Assembly: GCF_017310505.1 (NCBI RefSeq)
Contig: NZ_CP065957.1
Span: forward strand, 310,001 to 374,000
Source: Methylacidiphilum caldifontis
Lineage (GTDB): Bacteria > Verrucomicrobiota > Verrucomicrobiia > Methylacidiphilales > Methylacidiphilaceae
DNA: 64,000 bases
Direction of reading: 5' to 3'
Positions 1 to 8,439 of this stretch are shown piece by piece. The translations under genes were made by a program, and so were the position numbers. Below the pieces are notes generated by a model. That model was not told where the DNA came from. It searched no databases and saw nothing but the letters and a program-made list of their open reading frames with translations. Positions within the stretch are counted from its first letter, which is position 1. Every line of letters begins with the position of its first letter.

Positions 1-1
1 T

Positions 2-277
2 CTTACCGTCAGGACTGAAAAGGAAACCAGCTATTCAGAAATTTGCGCCCTCATGAAAAAAGCGAGCACTACTTATCTTGAGGGAATACTTGGATATACG
101 GATGAGCAAGTGGTCTCGAGAGATTTTCTTAAGGATTCCCATTCGAGCATTTTTGATGCAACTTCGGGCATTGGTTTAAATAGCCGCTTTTATAAATTGA
201 TCGCTTGGTATGATAACGAATGGGGATATTCTTGTAGGTGCGTCGATCTTGCAAGATATATTGCTTGCCGAATCTAA
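2..277 (+). CDS. gap: Glyceraldehyde-3-phosphate dehydrogenase, C-terminal part
   Basis: This is the 3' end of a gene whose start lies before the window; the frame is open from base 2. The visible 91 residues hold the usual GAPDH C-terminus: a TEKE..YSEIC.LMK stretch, [15 protein letters not shown], and the conserved WYDNEWGYS motif close to the end. The enzyme interconverts glyceraldehyde-3-phosphate and 1,3-bisphosphoglycerate in glycolysis and the Calvin cycle. It lies 69 bases before pgk on the same strand, followed by tpiA, a common triose-phosphate operon order. Cofactor preference cannot be judged because the nucleotide-binding domain is outside the window. Confidence 0.95.
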   Translation, partial: LTVRTEKETSYSEICALMKKASTTYLEGILGYTDEQVVSRDFLKDSHSSIFDATSGIGLNSRFYKLIAWYDNEWGYSCRCVDLARYIACRI

Positions 278-346
278 ATAGCAACCGTTATTCTTTAACG
301 TACAAAACTGCGTTGTCTTTATACGTAACAAAAGAAAGGATATGTT

Positions 347-1561
347 GTGAAAATTTCCATCCGCGATATCCCTCTAAAAGGCAAGAGAGTCTTGGTCAGA
401 GTTGACTATAATGTCCCTCTTGAACTGGATAAAGCGACAAACAGCTATGTCGTGACCGATCAGACGCGAATTTTAGAAACTCTGGATACATTAAAATATC
501 TGATCGATCAGGATGCAAAAATTATCTTGATCAGCCATCTTGGTCGGCCAAAAGGGAAAAAAAACACGAAGGAAAGCCTAGCCCCTGTTGCTCCCCTCCT
601 CAGTGGTCTTTTGGGAACAAAGGTGAAATTTATTGGGGATTGTATTGGCCCGGAGGTTGACAAAGAAAAGGAAAGTCTTAAGGAAGGAGAAGTGCTCCTC
701 TTAGAAAACACAAGATTTTATGCAGGGGAAGAAAAAAACGATCCAGAGTTTGCAAAAGCCCTTGCTTCTCATATCGACGTTTATGTCAATGATGCTTTTG
801 GTTCAGCTCATAGAGCTCATGCCTCAACCGAAGGAGTTTGTCATTTTGTAAAACAAAAGGCTATTGGATTTCTGATGGAAAAAGAGCTCAAATATCTTGG
901 AGAAGAGCTAAAGGATCCTCAAAGGCCTTTTGTAGTCATACTTGGTGGAGCTAAAGTTTCAGATAAGATTGAGGTTATAAATAAGCTTCTTGAAAAAGCA
1001 GACTGCCTGCTTATTGGGGGGGCGATGGCTTACACCTTCCTATTGACTATGGGACATAAAGTGGGCAAATCTCTGGTCGAAACCGATAAGAAAGCTGTTG
1101 CCCAGGAAGCTTTGGAAAAAGCCAAAGAAAGAAAGGTTAAGTTCTTGCTGCCCATTGACCATCTTGTAGCTGAATCAATTGACTTTGAGCAGAAAATAGC
1201 TAAGACTCTTGAGTTTACTGCTGCAATAGACATCCCAGAACAGAGACTTGGTGTGGATATTGGTCCCCAAACCATGGAGGCATACAGAAAAGAAATTATA
1301 ACAGCCAAAACTCTTTTATGGAATGGACCGATGGGGATATTTGAGATTCCTGGCTGCGAGAAAGGCACTTTTTCAATTGCCAAGAGCATTGCTGAAAATC
1401 CTTCAGCTGTAAGCATAGTGGCTGGAGGAGACTCTATTAAAGCCTTGCACCGCAGTGGATTATCTGATAAGGTGAGTTTCATATCTACAGGTGGTGGTGC
1501 TACCCTAGATTTTCTAAAAGGAAAAGTACTGCCCGGTATAGAATCAATACCAGATAAATAA
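347..1561 (+). CDS. pgk: Phosphoglycerate kinase
   Basis: Full-length 404-residue PGK, the normal size. It transfers phosphate between 1,3-bisphosphoglycerate and ADP in glycolysis and the Calvin cycle. Family motifs seen are the N-terminal RVDYNVPL substrate loop, ISHLGRPKG, LLENTRFY, NDAFGSAHRAHAST, the VVILGGAKVSDKI hinge region, and the C-terminal nucleotide-binding GGGDS/STGGGA-type stretch. The start is GTG at 347, preceded by an AAAGGA ribosome-binding sequence at 335-340. The stop codon overlaps the first base of tpiA, so the two genes are probably translationally coupled. A 205-residue open frame on the opposite strand is only a shadow. Confidence 0.97.
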   Translation: MKISIRDIPLKGKRVLVRVDYNVPLELDKATNSYVVTDQTRILETLDTLKYLIDQDAKIILISHLGRPKGKKNTKESLAPVAPLLSGLLGTKVKFIGDCIGPEVDKEKESLKEGEVLLLENTRFYAGEEKNDPEFAKALASHIDVYVNDAFGSAHRAHASTEGVCHFVKQKAIGFLMEKELKYLGEELKDPQRPFVVILGGAKVSDKIEVINKLLEKADCLLIGGAMAYTFLLTMGHKVGKSLVETDKKAVAQEALEKAKERKVKFLLPIDHLVAESIDFEQKIAKTLEFTAAIDIPEQRLGVDIGPQTMEAYRKEIITAKTLLWNGPMGIFEIPGCEKGTFSIAKSIAENPSAVSIVAGGDSIKALHRSGLSDKVSFISTGGGATLDFLKGKVLPGIESIPDK

Positions 1562-2340
1562 TGCTTTTCATGAACGTTCGAAAAAAAATAATAGCCGGAA
1601 ACTGGAAGATGAACAAAACGGTTTCCGAGGCAAAAGCTTTTGTCCATGTCCTTCTGAAAGAGTTAGAGGAATACTCCGCAGCAGATGTCGTGATTTGTCC
1701 TCCTTTTACAGCTCTCCAAGCGATCTGTGACCTGCTTAGCCAATCTTCATCTCATGTTCGACTGGGAGCTCAAAATTTGTTTCCTGCTTCTCATGGACCC
1801 TATACAGGAGAAATTTCGCCTTGGATGCTTAGGGAATTTTTCTGCCACTACGTTATCGTGGGGCATTCGGAAAGAAGGATACATCTTGGAGAGACCGATC
1901 TTTTCATCAACAAAAAGGTCAAAGCCGCCCTATCGGCTTCACTTCATCCCATACTCTGTATTGGAGAAAATTTAGAAGAACGCCAGCAGGGACTTTGGAA
2001 AGAAAAGATAAGTCAACAGCTGCAGCTAGGATTGAAAGAGGTAGAAGAAAAACAGCTCGCTGATTGTGTCATTGCTTATGAACCAATCTGGGCTATCGGT
2101 ACAGGAAAAAATGCTACACCCGAACAAGCACAGGAAGTGCATCTTTTTATAAGAGAAGAAATCTCTAGACTTTTTTCCCTTCAATCCGCGCAGAAACTTC
2201 GCATTCAATATGGAGGGAGTGTTTCCCCAGAAAATGCCCAGGAACTTCTTCTTTGTCCAGATATTGATGGATTGCTTATTGGAGGAGCAAGCCTTGACGT
2301 ACGCACTTTTTGTTCGATAATATTAAACAGTACAGCTTAA
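1561..2340 (+). CDS. tpiA: Triose-phosphate isomerase
   Basis: A TIM barrel of 259 residues, normal for the family, interconverting dihydroxyacetone phosphate and glyceraldehyde-3-phosphate. Catalytic motifs are visible: AGNWKMNKT with the active-site Asn and Lys near the N-terminus, the VGHSERR histidine, YEPIWAIGTGKNAT with the catalytic Glu and flexible loop 6, and the phosphate-binding YGGSV near the C-terminus. The ATG at 1561 overlaps the pgk stop; an in-frame ATG at 1570 is an equally good start. It completes the gap-pgk-tpiA operon and runs directly into secG. Confidence 0.97.
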   Translation: MLFMNVRKKIIAGNWKMNKTVSEAKAFVHVLLKELEEYSAADVVICPPFTALQAICDLLSQSSSHVRLGAQNLFPASHGPYTGEISPWMLREFFCHYVIVGHSERRIHLGETDLFINKKVKAALSASLHPILCIGENLEERQQGLWKEKISQQLQLGLKEVEEKQLADCVIAYEPIWAIGTGKNATPEQAQEVHLFIREEISRLFSLQSAQKLRIQYGGSVSPENAQELLLCPDIDGLLIGGASLDVRTFCSIILNSTA

Positions 2341-2357
2341 CAGAAGCCTTTAATATT

Positions 2358-2678
2358 ATGTATAATTTTATAATTGGTTTTTTTCTTTTCTTATATGTTC
2401 TAGTCTGCGCCTTTCTTATATTTGTCATTCTCATGCAAAGGAGTAAGCAGGAAGGTTTGGGTGCAGCCTTTGGTAGTTCGGTAACCGATACCCTTTTTGG
2501 TGCCCATACTTCTTCCATATTAATCAAAATAACGGTGTGGCTAGCAGCATTTTTCTTTTTTCTTTCACTATTACTGGATTTCTTGAATGGCCACCGGATC
2601 AGCAAACAAACCCTCATCCAACAAAAACTGCATAAGGCTGATGTAGAACAAAAACAGCCCATTTCTCCTCATAAATAA
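2358..2678 (+). CDS. secG: Preprotein translocase subunit SecG
   Basis: Small inner-membrane protein of the SecYEG channel. It has two hydrophobic segments (about residues 3-22 and 45-68) separated by a polar loop carrying the family motif VILMQRSKQEGLGAAFGSS, followed by a charged cytoplasmic tail. The frame is open back to 2310 inside tpiA, but the ATG at 2358 fits the usual SecG start just before the first membrane segment. Its position after tpiA is common in bacteria. About 106 residues. Confidence 0.9.
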   Translation: MYNFIIGFFLFLYVLVCAFLIFVILMQRSKQEGLGAAFGSSVTDTLFGAHTSSILIKITVWLAAFFFFLSLLLDFLNGHRISKQTLIQQKLHKADVEQKQPISPHK

Positions 2679-2697
2679 GCTCCCTATTGATTTTTCC

Positions 2698-4305
2698 TTG
2701 AATGGCCAAAGATTGCTGTTTTTTTTTATTTCCTCCCTTTTGTTGGCAAGTTTCCTATTTTTTCTAGAAGGATGTAATTCTAACCCAGCGGTCAATCGTA
2801 TCGTCATTGTCAACGGTCCAGAACCTGAATCTCTTGATCCCCAGGTCATTACAGGGCAACTGGAAGGAAGAATCGTAAATGCTCTTTTTGAGGGACTCAC
2901 TACATGGAATGCTAAAGGTGAAATTGTTCCCGCCGTTGCCGAAAAGTGGGACTGTTTAGAGGAAGGAACGCTCTACCGGTTTTATTTACGGAAAGCCTAT
3001 TGGAACAATGGCAAGCCGGTTGTAGCCAATGACTTTGTTCTTTCATGGGAAAGAGCCCTTAACCCCAAGCAGGGATCTCGATATGCAGATCTCTTTTTTT
3101 GGATTAAGGGAGCTAAAGATTATAATGAAGGGAAAATCAAGGATTTTTCTTCTGTTGGCATAAAAGCCTACGGCGATACTGTCCTGGAAATAAAACTCGA
3201 CTATCCCATTCCTTTTTTTCTTCAATTGGTTGCTGAACCGGTTTTTTTTCCCCTACCCATGGATACAATAAAAATCTATGGAGAAGATTGGATAAAAGTT
3301 GGTAATATGGTTTGTAATGGTCCTTACGTTCTTAAAGAATGGAGAATTAATGATCGGATCGTACTTAAAAAAAATCCTTACTATTGGGGACAAACCACTA
3401 TCCAAACTCCAGAGCTAGTCTTATTGACGACATCTAAAGCCTCAACAGCTTTCAACCTTTTCTATTGTGGCATTGCTGACATCATCCTGGATAAAGGTCT
3501 TGTTCCTACCTTTTTTTTAGATAAAATTATCCATAAATCCTATTTTCACTGCTCTCCAATTTTTGCGACCTATTTTTATAGGATTAACACCCAACGCAAG
3601 GCGCTTAACGACAGCCGTATTCGTCGTGCCCTAGCCATGGCTATTGATAAATCCCGTATCGTAAAAATAATCACCCGTGGAGGAGAACTTCCCGCCGGAT
3701 CTATAACTCCTCCAGGAGTTCCGGGTTATGTTTCACCCACAGGACTACCTTATGATCCAAAAAGGGCACAACAGCTACTTGCCGAAGCGGGCTATCCGGG
3801 TGGCAAAGGATTTCCTCCCCTATCTATTCTTTATAATTCAGGGGAGTTAAATGAACAGATCGCCACAGAAATTCAAGCGATGTGGTATCAAAACTTAGGG
3901 ATACATGTGGGATTAAGAAACCAAGAATGGAAAGTTTACCTTAATTCTCTTTCTTCCCTGGACTTTGACATCGCTAGGTCAAGTTGGGTGGGAGACTATG
4001 CTGATCCCACAACTTTCCTTAATCTTTTTACAAAGTCTTCACCTAACAATGAGACAGGATGGTTCAACGAACACTATGAAGCTCTTATGCATAAAGCAGA
4101 AAAAACGGTCGATGAGAAACTCCGGTTCCAGATACTCCAGGAAGGAGAAAGAATTTTAGTTGAAGAAGAACTGCCTATTATTCCACTTTATTTCTATTCG
4201 GGTATTCTACTCTATGATCCTAACAAAATTGGGGGCATAGAACCTAACTTACTTGATGAACATCCTTTCTCAAAGCTCTACCTTAAAAAACCACCCAACC
4301 CATGA
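2698..4305 (+). CDS. ABC-type oligopeptide-binding lipoprotein (solute-binding family 5)
   Basis: A 535-residue extracytoplasmic solute-binding protein of the OppA/DppA type. The N-terminus is a lipoprotein signal: a hydrophobic run followed by the lipobox FLEGC, Cys at about residue 26. Diagnostic family-5 features follow: EPESLDPQ near the mature N-terminus, FEGLTTWN, a run like YRFYLRKAYWNNGKPVVANDFVLSWERALNP, and the RIRRALAMAIDKSRIV region. The only start that includes the signal peptide is TTG at 2698. No permease or ATPase genes are nearby, so the partner transporter must be encoded elsewhere or the protein has another role such as peptide sensing. Substrate not predictable. Confidence 0.88.
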   Translation: MNGQRLLFFFISSLLLASFLFFLEGCNSNPAVNRIVIVNGPEPESLDPQVITGQLEGRIVNALFEGLTTWNAKGEIVPAVAEKWDCLEEGTLYRFYLRKAYWNNGKPVVANDFVLSWERALNPKQGSRYADLFFWIKGAKDYNEGKIKDFSSVGIKAYGDTVLEIKLDYPIPFFLQLVAEPVFFPLPMDTIKIYGEDWIKVGNMVCNGPYVLKEWRINDRIVLKKNPYYWGQTTIQTPELVLLTTSKASTAFNLFYCGIADIILDKGLVPTFFLDKIIHKSYFHCSPIFATYFYRINTQRKALNDSRIRRALAMAIDKSRIVKIITRGGELPAGSITPPGVPGYVSPTGLPYDPKRAQQLLAEAGYPGGKGFPPLSILYNSGELNEQIATEIQAMWYQNLGIHVGLRNQEWKVYLNSLSSLDFDIARSSWVGDYADPTTFLNLFTKSSPNNETGWFNEHYEALMHKAEKTVDEKLRFQILQEGERILVEEELPIIPLYFYSGILLYDPNKIGGIEPNLLDEHPFSKLYLKKPPNP

Positions 4306-4841
4306 AAATTGGTTTTTATGGTCTTGGTCCTGCCTCTTTTCCCTACGTTAATTACAGTCTTGCCCGGTTAAATGAAATCCAACTGGCCACCGTTTTTCCT
4401 CCTCTATCCTCACTACGACTCTACTCTATTTGCTGTCTTATCGAAAAAAAGACTGAACCCCTTATTCTCTTTGGTTACAGCCGAGGAGCGATTACGGCAT
4501 TGAAGTTATGCAAGATCCTGTCGCACAGGCAAAAAACAATTCAATTCCTTTATCTCATCGATCCAATCTCCTATTATAGGCAAAGAATTTGGATTCCAGA
4601 GAACGTGGAACAAGGCTTTGCCTGTTTTCAAAGAAATGGAGCAAGAACACCGTTCCTTTTCGGTCAGTTTGGAAAAGGAGTTAGGGAGTACCTCTGTAAA
4701 AACCCCTTGAAAGTTCGTTTTGAGACTGAACAAGTTAGGGTGCTCAAAAATGCCCAACCCGCAATGCATGAAGACATGGTTCATTATTGTTTTTTTGAAG
4801 CAAAAATAACGCTTCTATCTATCCTTAGAACTGCTGTTTAA
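4302..4841 (+). CDS. Small alpha/beta-hydrolase-like protein, function unknown
   Basis: A 179-residue protein whose start overlaps the stop of the solute-binding lipoprotein gene (ATGA), suggesting translational coupling. It contains a nucleophile-elbow-like GYSRGA after a hydrophobic strand (PLILFGYSRGAITALKL), then LYLIDPIS, which could supply an acidic residue, and a late His (AMHEDMVHYCF). That order of Ser, Asp and His matches alpha/beta hydrolases, and the GxSRG elbow resembles lipase/phospholipase-like families. No signal peptide is evident. I do not recognise the specific family. Its 3' end overlaps the end of convergent acnA by 27 bases. Confidence 0.6.
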   Translation: MKIGFYGLGPASFPYVNYSLARLNEIQLATVFPPLSSLRLYSICCLIEKKTEPLILFGYSRGAITALKLCKILSHRQKTIQFLYLIDPISYYRQRIWIPENVEQGFACFQRNGARTPFLFGQFGKGVREYLCKNPLKVRFETEQVRVLKNAQPAMHEDMVHYCFFEAKITLLSILRTAV

Positions 4842-7568
4842 GAACCGATTCAATATATAAGCCAAAATGCCACCTTGAACGTAATAATTATATTCAGCTT
4901 CATTATCAATCCGGCATATCAATGGAATCTTTTCAAACGACCCATCTGTTCTTTCTATTTCAAGAAACACCCTTTGACCTGGTTTGATAAAATCCTTACT
5001 CTCAGGTATGGAAAAGAGTTCTGTTCCATCAATTTTCGCCGTTTTTACACTTTGTCCCTTTTCAAACTCAAGGGGCAATACACCCATCCCGATCAAATTA
5101 CTTCTATGAATTCTTTCAAAGCTTTCCGCAATGACTGCTCTGACTCCCAAAAGCCGCGTCCCTTTTGCTGCCCAATCCCTTGAGCTTCCTGAGCCATATT
5201 CTTTTCCAGCAAATACAATTAAAGGCACTTTCTCTTTTTCATAAAGCATAGCTGCATCATAAATAGACATCTCCACCCCATCGGGCATGTGCCTAGTATA
5301 GCCTCCCTCTTTGCCTTGAACCATTAAATTTTTCAATCGCACATTACCAAAGGTGCCTCTTACCATGACATGGTGGTTACCCCGTCTAGAACCATAACTA
5401 TTAAAATCCTTAAAAGAAACTCCTTGGTTACTAAGATAGCTGCCCGCAGGAGACTTTAAGGGAATTACCCCTGCCGGGGAGATGTGATCAGTGGTTATGG
5501 AATCTCCTAAAATACACAAAGCTCTGGCTTTTACTATGGGATAAGGTTTAAGGGAATTACCCTTTAAGCTCTCTTCAAAGAAAGGGGGATACTGAATATA
5601 GGTATTGTAGGGATCCCATGAATAGAGATCGCCTGTTTGGTAATCTATAGCTTCCCATGACCGATTTTCTTCTAGAAATTCAGTGTAAAGTCTTTTAAAG
5701 GCTTCGGGACTGATCGTTTTTGCCAAAACCTCCTGAATCTCTGATGATGAGGGCCAAAGATCTCTTAAAAAAACCTCTTTAGCTTGCCAATCTTTTCCTA
5801 TGGGCTCTACCCAAAGGTTTTTGAGCACAGATCCAGCCAATGCAAAGGCGACAACCAGAGGGGGAGACATAAGAAAGTTTGCTCTCACCAGGGGATGAAT
5901 CCTCGCCTCAAAATTTCTGTTACCCGAAAGAACACTGGCAACGATTAGATTGTTATCTTTGATGGTTTGCTCAATCTCCTCTGAAAGTGGCCCACTATTA
6001 CCAATGCAAGTTGTACATCCAAAACCAACGATTGCAAAACCAAGCTGATCGAGATACTTCTGAAGACCGCTTTTTTGAAGGTAATCTTCGACAACTCGTG
6101 AACCAGGAGCCAAAGAGGTTTTTACAAAACCCGGGACTTTTAATCCCTTAAGCACGGCCTTTTTGGCTAATAATCCTGCTCCAATCATAGCGAGCGGATT
6201 AGAGGTATTCGTACAACTGGTTATAGCCGCAATAACTACAGAGCCATCTCCAATTTCCTCAGTTTGTCTTTCTGTGACTTTCAAAAAAGGATAGGGAGCT
6301 ACTCTATATCTTTTTTTAATGATTTCTGGCTCTTTCCCATATCCCTGTACAGAAGAAGGTTGAGTCAATAAAGAAAGAAATTTTTGGGGAAGCTCAGGCA
6401 GCGATAGGCGGTCCTGGGGCCTTCGTGGGCCCGAAATGGAAGGTTCAACAGAATCTAAATCCAGTTCAACAACGTGAGAATAAAGGATATCCTCAGGATT
6501 TTGAGGAACACCAAAAAGATGTTGAGCTTTATAAAAATGTTCAACTAAAGAAACTAAATTTTGTTCCCTTCCTGTCTGCTTAAGGTATAAGAGCACCTTT
6601 TCATCAATGGGAAAGAAACCCATGGTTGCTCCATATTCTGGAGCCATGTTTGCAACAGTTGCTCTATCGGGAACGGATAAGAAAGGCACTCCAGGTCCAA
6701 AAAATTCCACAATCTTTCCCACTACCCCTTCTTTTCTTAACTTCTCGGTCAGAGTAAGAACCAGATCCGTAGCCATGACTCCTTCCCTAAGAGATCCAAG
6801 CAGCCGAACCCCAACTACCTCAGGTATAGACATGTAATAGGCTTCCCCAAGCATTGCCGCTTCGGCTTCTATCCCCCCTACTCCCCATCCCACTATGCCA
6901 AGCCCATTAATCATTGTCGTGTGCGAGTCAGTTCCTAGAAGAGAGTCGGGATAGATAAGAACTGAATTTTCTTTTTGTTGGCTCAAAACCCCTTGTGCCA
7001 AATATTCAAGATTGACTTGATGACATATCCCTAATCCTGGAGGAAAAATTCTCAATCGAGAAAAAGCAGATTGAGCCCATTTCAAAAAAGAATATCGCTG
7101 GCTGTTTCTTTCGAGTTCTTTCTCCAGGTTATATTCAAGTGCGTTCTTCACTCCAAAAGTATCTACCTGTATAGAATGATCAACCACAAGATCAACCGGG
7201 ATAAGCGGTTCTACCTCTTTGGGATTTTTTCCTGCTTTATATACCGCAGCCCTAAGAGCAGCAAGATCCACCAAAAGAGGTACTCCAGTAAAATCTTGAA
7301 GTAAAATTCGACCCACATAAAACGGAATTTCCTCTTTCGAAACATGGGGCCAAGATAAAAACTTTTCGACATCTTCTTTTTTTGCTTTTTTGTCTAGATG
7401 ATTCCGTAGAACCGACTCAAAAATAATCCTCAACGAAACGGGCAATTTTTTTAACTGAGGAAAAAAAAGGCTCTCAAAATCAGGCAGACTAACAAAGGAA
7501 TAAGAAGTTTTTGATCCAGGAATCAAAAAATTCTTAAGTAACGAAGAAAGAGGAAAAAAAGAACTCAT
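4815..7568 (-). CDS. acnA: Aconitate hydratase A
   Basis: A 917-residue aconitase of the AcnA/IRP1 type, full length, isomerising citrate and isocitrate in the TCA cycle. The [4Fe-4S] ligands are visible as TSCTNTSNP (Cys452) and GCTTCIGNSG (Cys518 and Cys521). Other family motifs include DSLLGTDSHTTMINGLG and GWGVGGIEAEAAMLG in the N-terminal half, and GDSITTDHISPAG and GKEYGSGSSRDWAAKG in the C-terminal swivel domain. The gene is monocistronic and divergent from mntR across 111 AT-rich bases. Its 3' end overlaps that of the small hydrolase gene on the other strand. Confidence 0.97.
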   Translation of the reverse strand: MSSFFPLSSLLKNFLIPGSKTSYSFVSLPDFESLFFPQLKKLPVSLRIIFESVLRNHLDKKAKKEDVEKFLSWPHVSKEEIPFYVGRILLQDFTGVPLLVDLAALRAAVYKAGKNPKEVEPLIPVDLVVDHSIQVDTFGVKNALEYNLEKELERNSQRYSFLKWAQSAFSRLRIFPPGLGICHQVNLEYLAQGVLSQQKENSVLIYPDSLLGTDSHTTMINGLGIVGWGVGGIEAEAAMLGEAYYMSIPEVVGVRLLGSLREGVMATDLVLTLTEKLRKEGVVGKIVEFFGPGVPFLSVPDRATVANMAPEYGATMGFFPIDEKVLLYLKQTGREQNLVSLVEHFYKAQHLFGVPQNPEDILYSHVVELDLDSVEPSISGPRRPQDRLSLPELPQKFLSLLTQPSSVQGYGKEPEIIKKRYRVAPYPFLKVTERQTEEIGDGSVVIAAITSCTNTSNPLAMIGAGLLAKKAVLKGLKVPGFVKTSLAPGSRVVEDYLQKSGLQKYLDQLGFAIVGFGCTTCIGNSGPLSEEIEQTIKDNNLIVASVLSGNRNFEARIHPLVRANFLMSPPLVVAFALAGSVLKNLWVEPIGKDWQAKEVFLRDLWPSSSEIQEVLAKTISPEAFKRLYTEFLEENRSWEAIDYQTGDLYSWDPYNTYIQYPPFFEESLKGNSLKPYPIVKARALCILGDSITTDHISPAGVIPLKSPAGSYLSNQGVSFKDFNSYGSRRGNHHVMVRGTFGNVRLKNLMVQGKEGGYTRHMPDGVEMSIYDAAMLYEKEKVPLIVFAGKEYGSGSSRDWAAKGTRLLGVRAVIAESFERIHRSNLIGMGVLPLEFEKGQSVKTAKIDGTELFSIPESKDFIKPGQRVFLEIERTDGSFEKIPLICRIDNEAEYNYYVQGGILAYILNRFLNSSSKDR

Positions 7569-7648
7569 AGTTTTATAAAATTTATCAATAGTTTTATTTT
7601 TTAGTTTATAACTTTTTCAAGAAAAATCATTTTTCTTTTTCATAATTA

Positions 7649-7679
7649 GGATAAGCTAAATTAAACGCCAAGCTTATCC
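7649..7679. promoter_or_regulatory. Inverted repeat abutting the mntR start, candidate MntR operator
   Basis: A perfect 9-base inverted repeat, GGATAAGCT at 7649-7657 and AGCTTATCC at 7671-7679, with a 13-base spacer, ends immediately before the mntR ATG. The left arm also lies in a DtxR-box-like element, TTAGGATAAGCTAA at 7647-7660 (TTAG-N6-CTAA). No Shine-Dalgarno sequence is visible between the repeat and the start codon. The position suits autoregulation by the DtxR/MntR-family product, possibly reaching the divergent acnA promoter. Function is inferred. Confidence 0.55.
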
Positions 7680-8402
7680 ATGAAGAAAACAAAGACATAT
7701 GAATCCATCGAACTGAGTTCTTCTCAAGAAGATTACATAAAGGAGATCTTTCATTTAGCTGAGCGGGGAGAACCTGTTACCACGCTGGCGCTTGCGCAAA
7801 AAATCGGAGTCAAAGCTGCTTCTGTAACTGAAATGGTAAAAAAACTGACCAAACTTGGGCTAGTCCAAAGAAAACCTTATTACGAGATTTCACTTACCGA
7901 GACAGGAATACGCATAGCTATGGAAATTTTAAGACATCATCGGCTTTTGGAAACGTTTTTAGTTGAAAAACTAGGCTACCAATGGGACGAAGTCCATGGA
8001 GAAGCTGAGAGACTTGAGCATGTCATCAGTGAGCAGTTTGAACAAGCTATTGCTAAACTTCTTAACCATCCCCTAAGGGATCCCCATGGAGATCCGATTC
8101 CTTCCCAGGAGCTGGTCATGCCTTTCGAAGAACAAGAGCAAGAGCTTGTTACGCTGGACAAAGGAGAAAAAGCTGAAGTAAAAAGAATTATTGCACAAGA
8201 TCCACAATCTCTAAGATTTTTTAATACCCTTGGATTGCTTCCTGGAACCATGGTTGAAGTGCTCGAAGTCTCGGCAGAAGAAATAACCTTGCAAATTTGG
8301 GGAAAAGCCCCTCATCAAGCCTCTATCCCTCTTTTTATAGGGAAGAAAATCAAGGTTATTCCTCGGCAACTACCTCATAGGGAATGCTCAAAAGAGTTAT
8401 AA
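7680..8402 (+). CDS. mntR: DtxR/MntR-family metal-dependent transcriptional regulator
   Basis: A 240-residue regulator with the three-part DtxR layout: a winged helix-turn-helix at about residues 12-75 (SSQEDYIKEIFHLAE... KIGVKAASVTEMVKKL), a metal-binding and dimerisation domain at about 75-150 (HHRLLETFLVEKLGY..., EAERLEHVISEQFE), and a FeoA-like SH3 domain at about 165-235 (RFFNTLGLLPGTMVEVLE). The gene lies 37 bases before an Nramp manganese transporter, so MntR is the likelier sense of the family than an iron regulator. It probably represses mntH and itself when metal is replete. The inverted repeat at its start is a plausible operator. Confidence 0.85.
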   Translation: MKKTKTYESIELSSSQEDYIKEIFHLAERGEPVTTLALAQKIGVKAASVTEMVKKLTKLGLVQRKPYYEISLTETGIRIAMEILRHHRLLETFLVEKLGYQWDEVHGEAERLEHVISEQFEQAIAKLLNHPLRDPHGDPIPSQELVMPFEEQEQELVTLDKGEKAEVKRIIAQDPQSLRFFNTLGLLPGTMVEVLEVSAEEITLQIWGKAPHQASIPLFIGKKIKVIPRQLPHRECSKEL

Positions 8403-8439
8403 TTAAAACTCTTCGGTGTCCCTTTCTTTTTAGAGATAA

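Noticed and set aside
1030-1647. A 205-codon open frame on the minus strand opposite pgk
   Set aside because: It lies wholly opposite a clear, complete pgk and the tpiA start, has no recognisable domain, and is the kind of shadow frame expected from the codon pattern.
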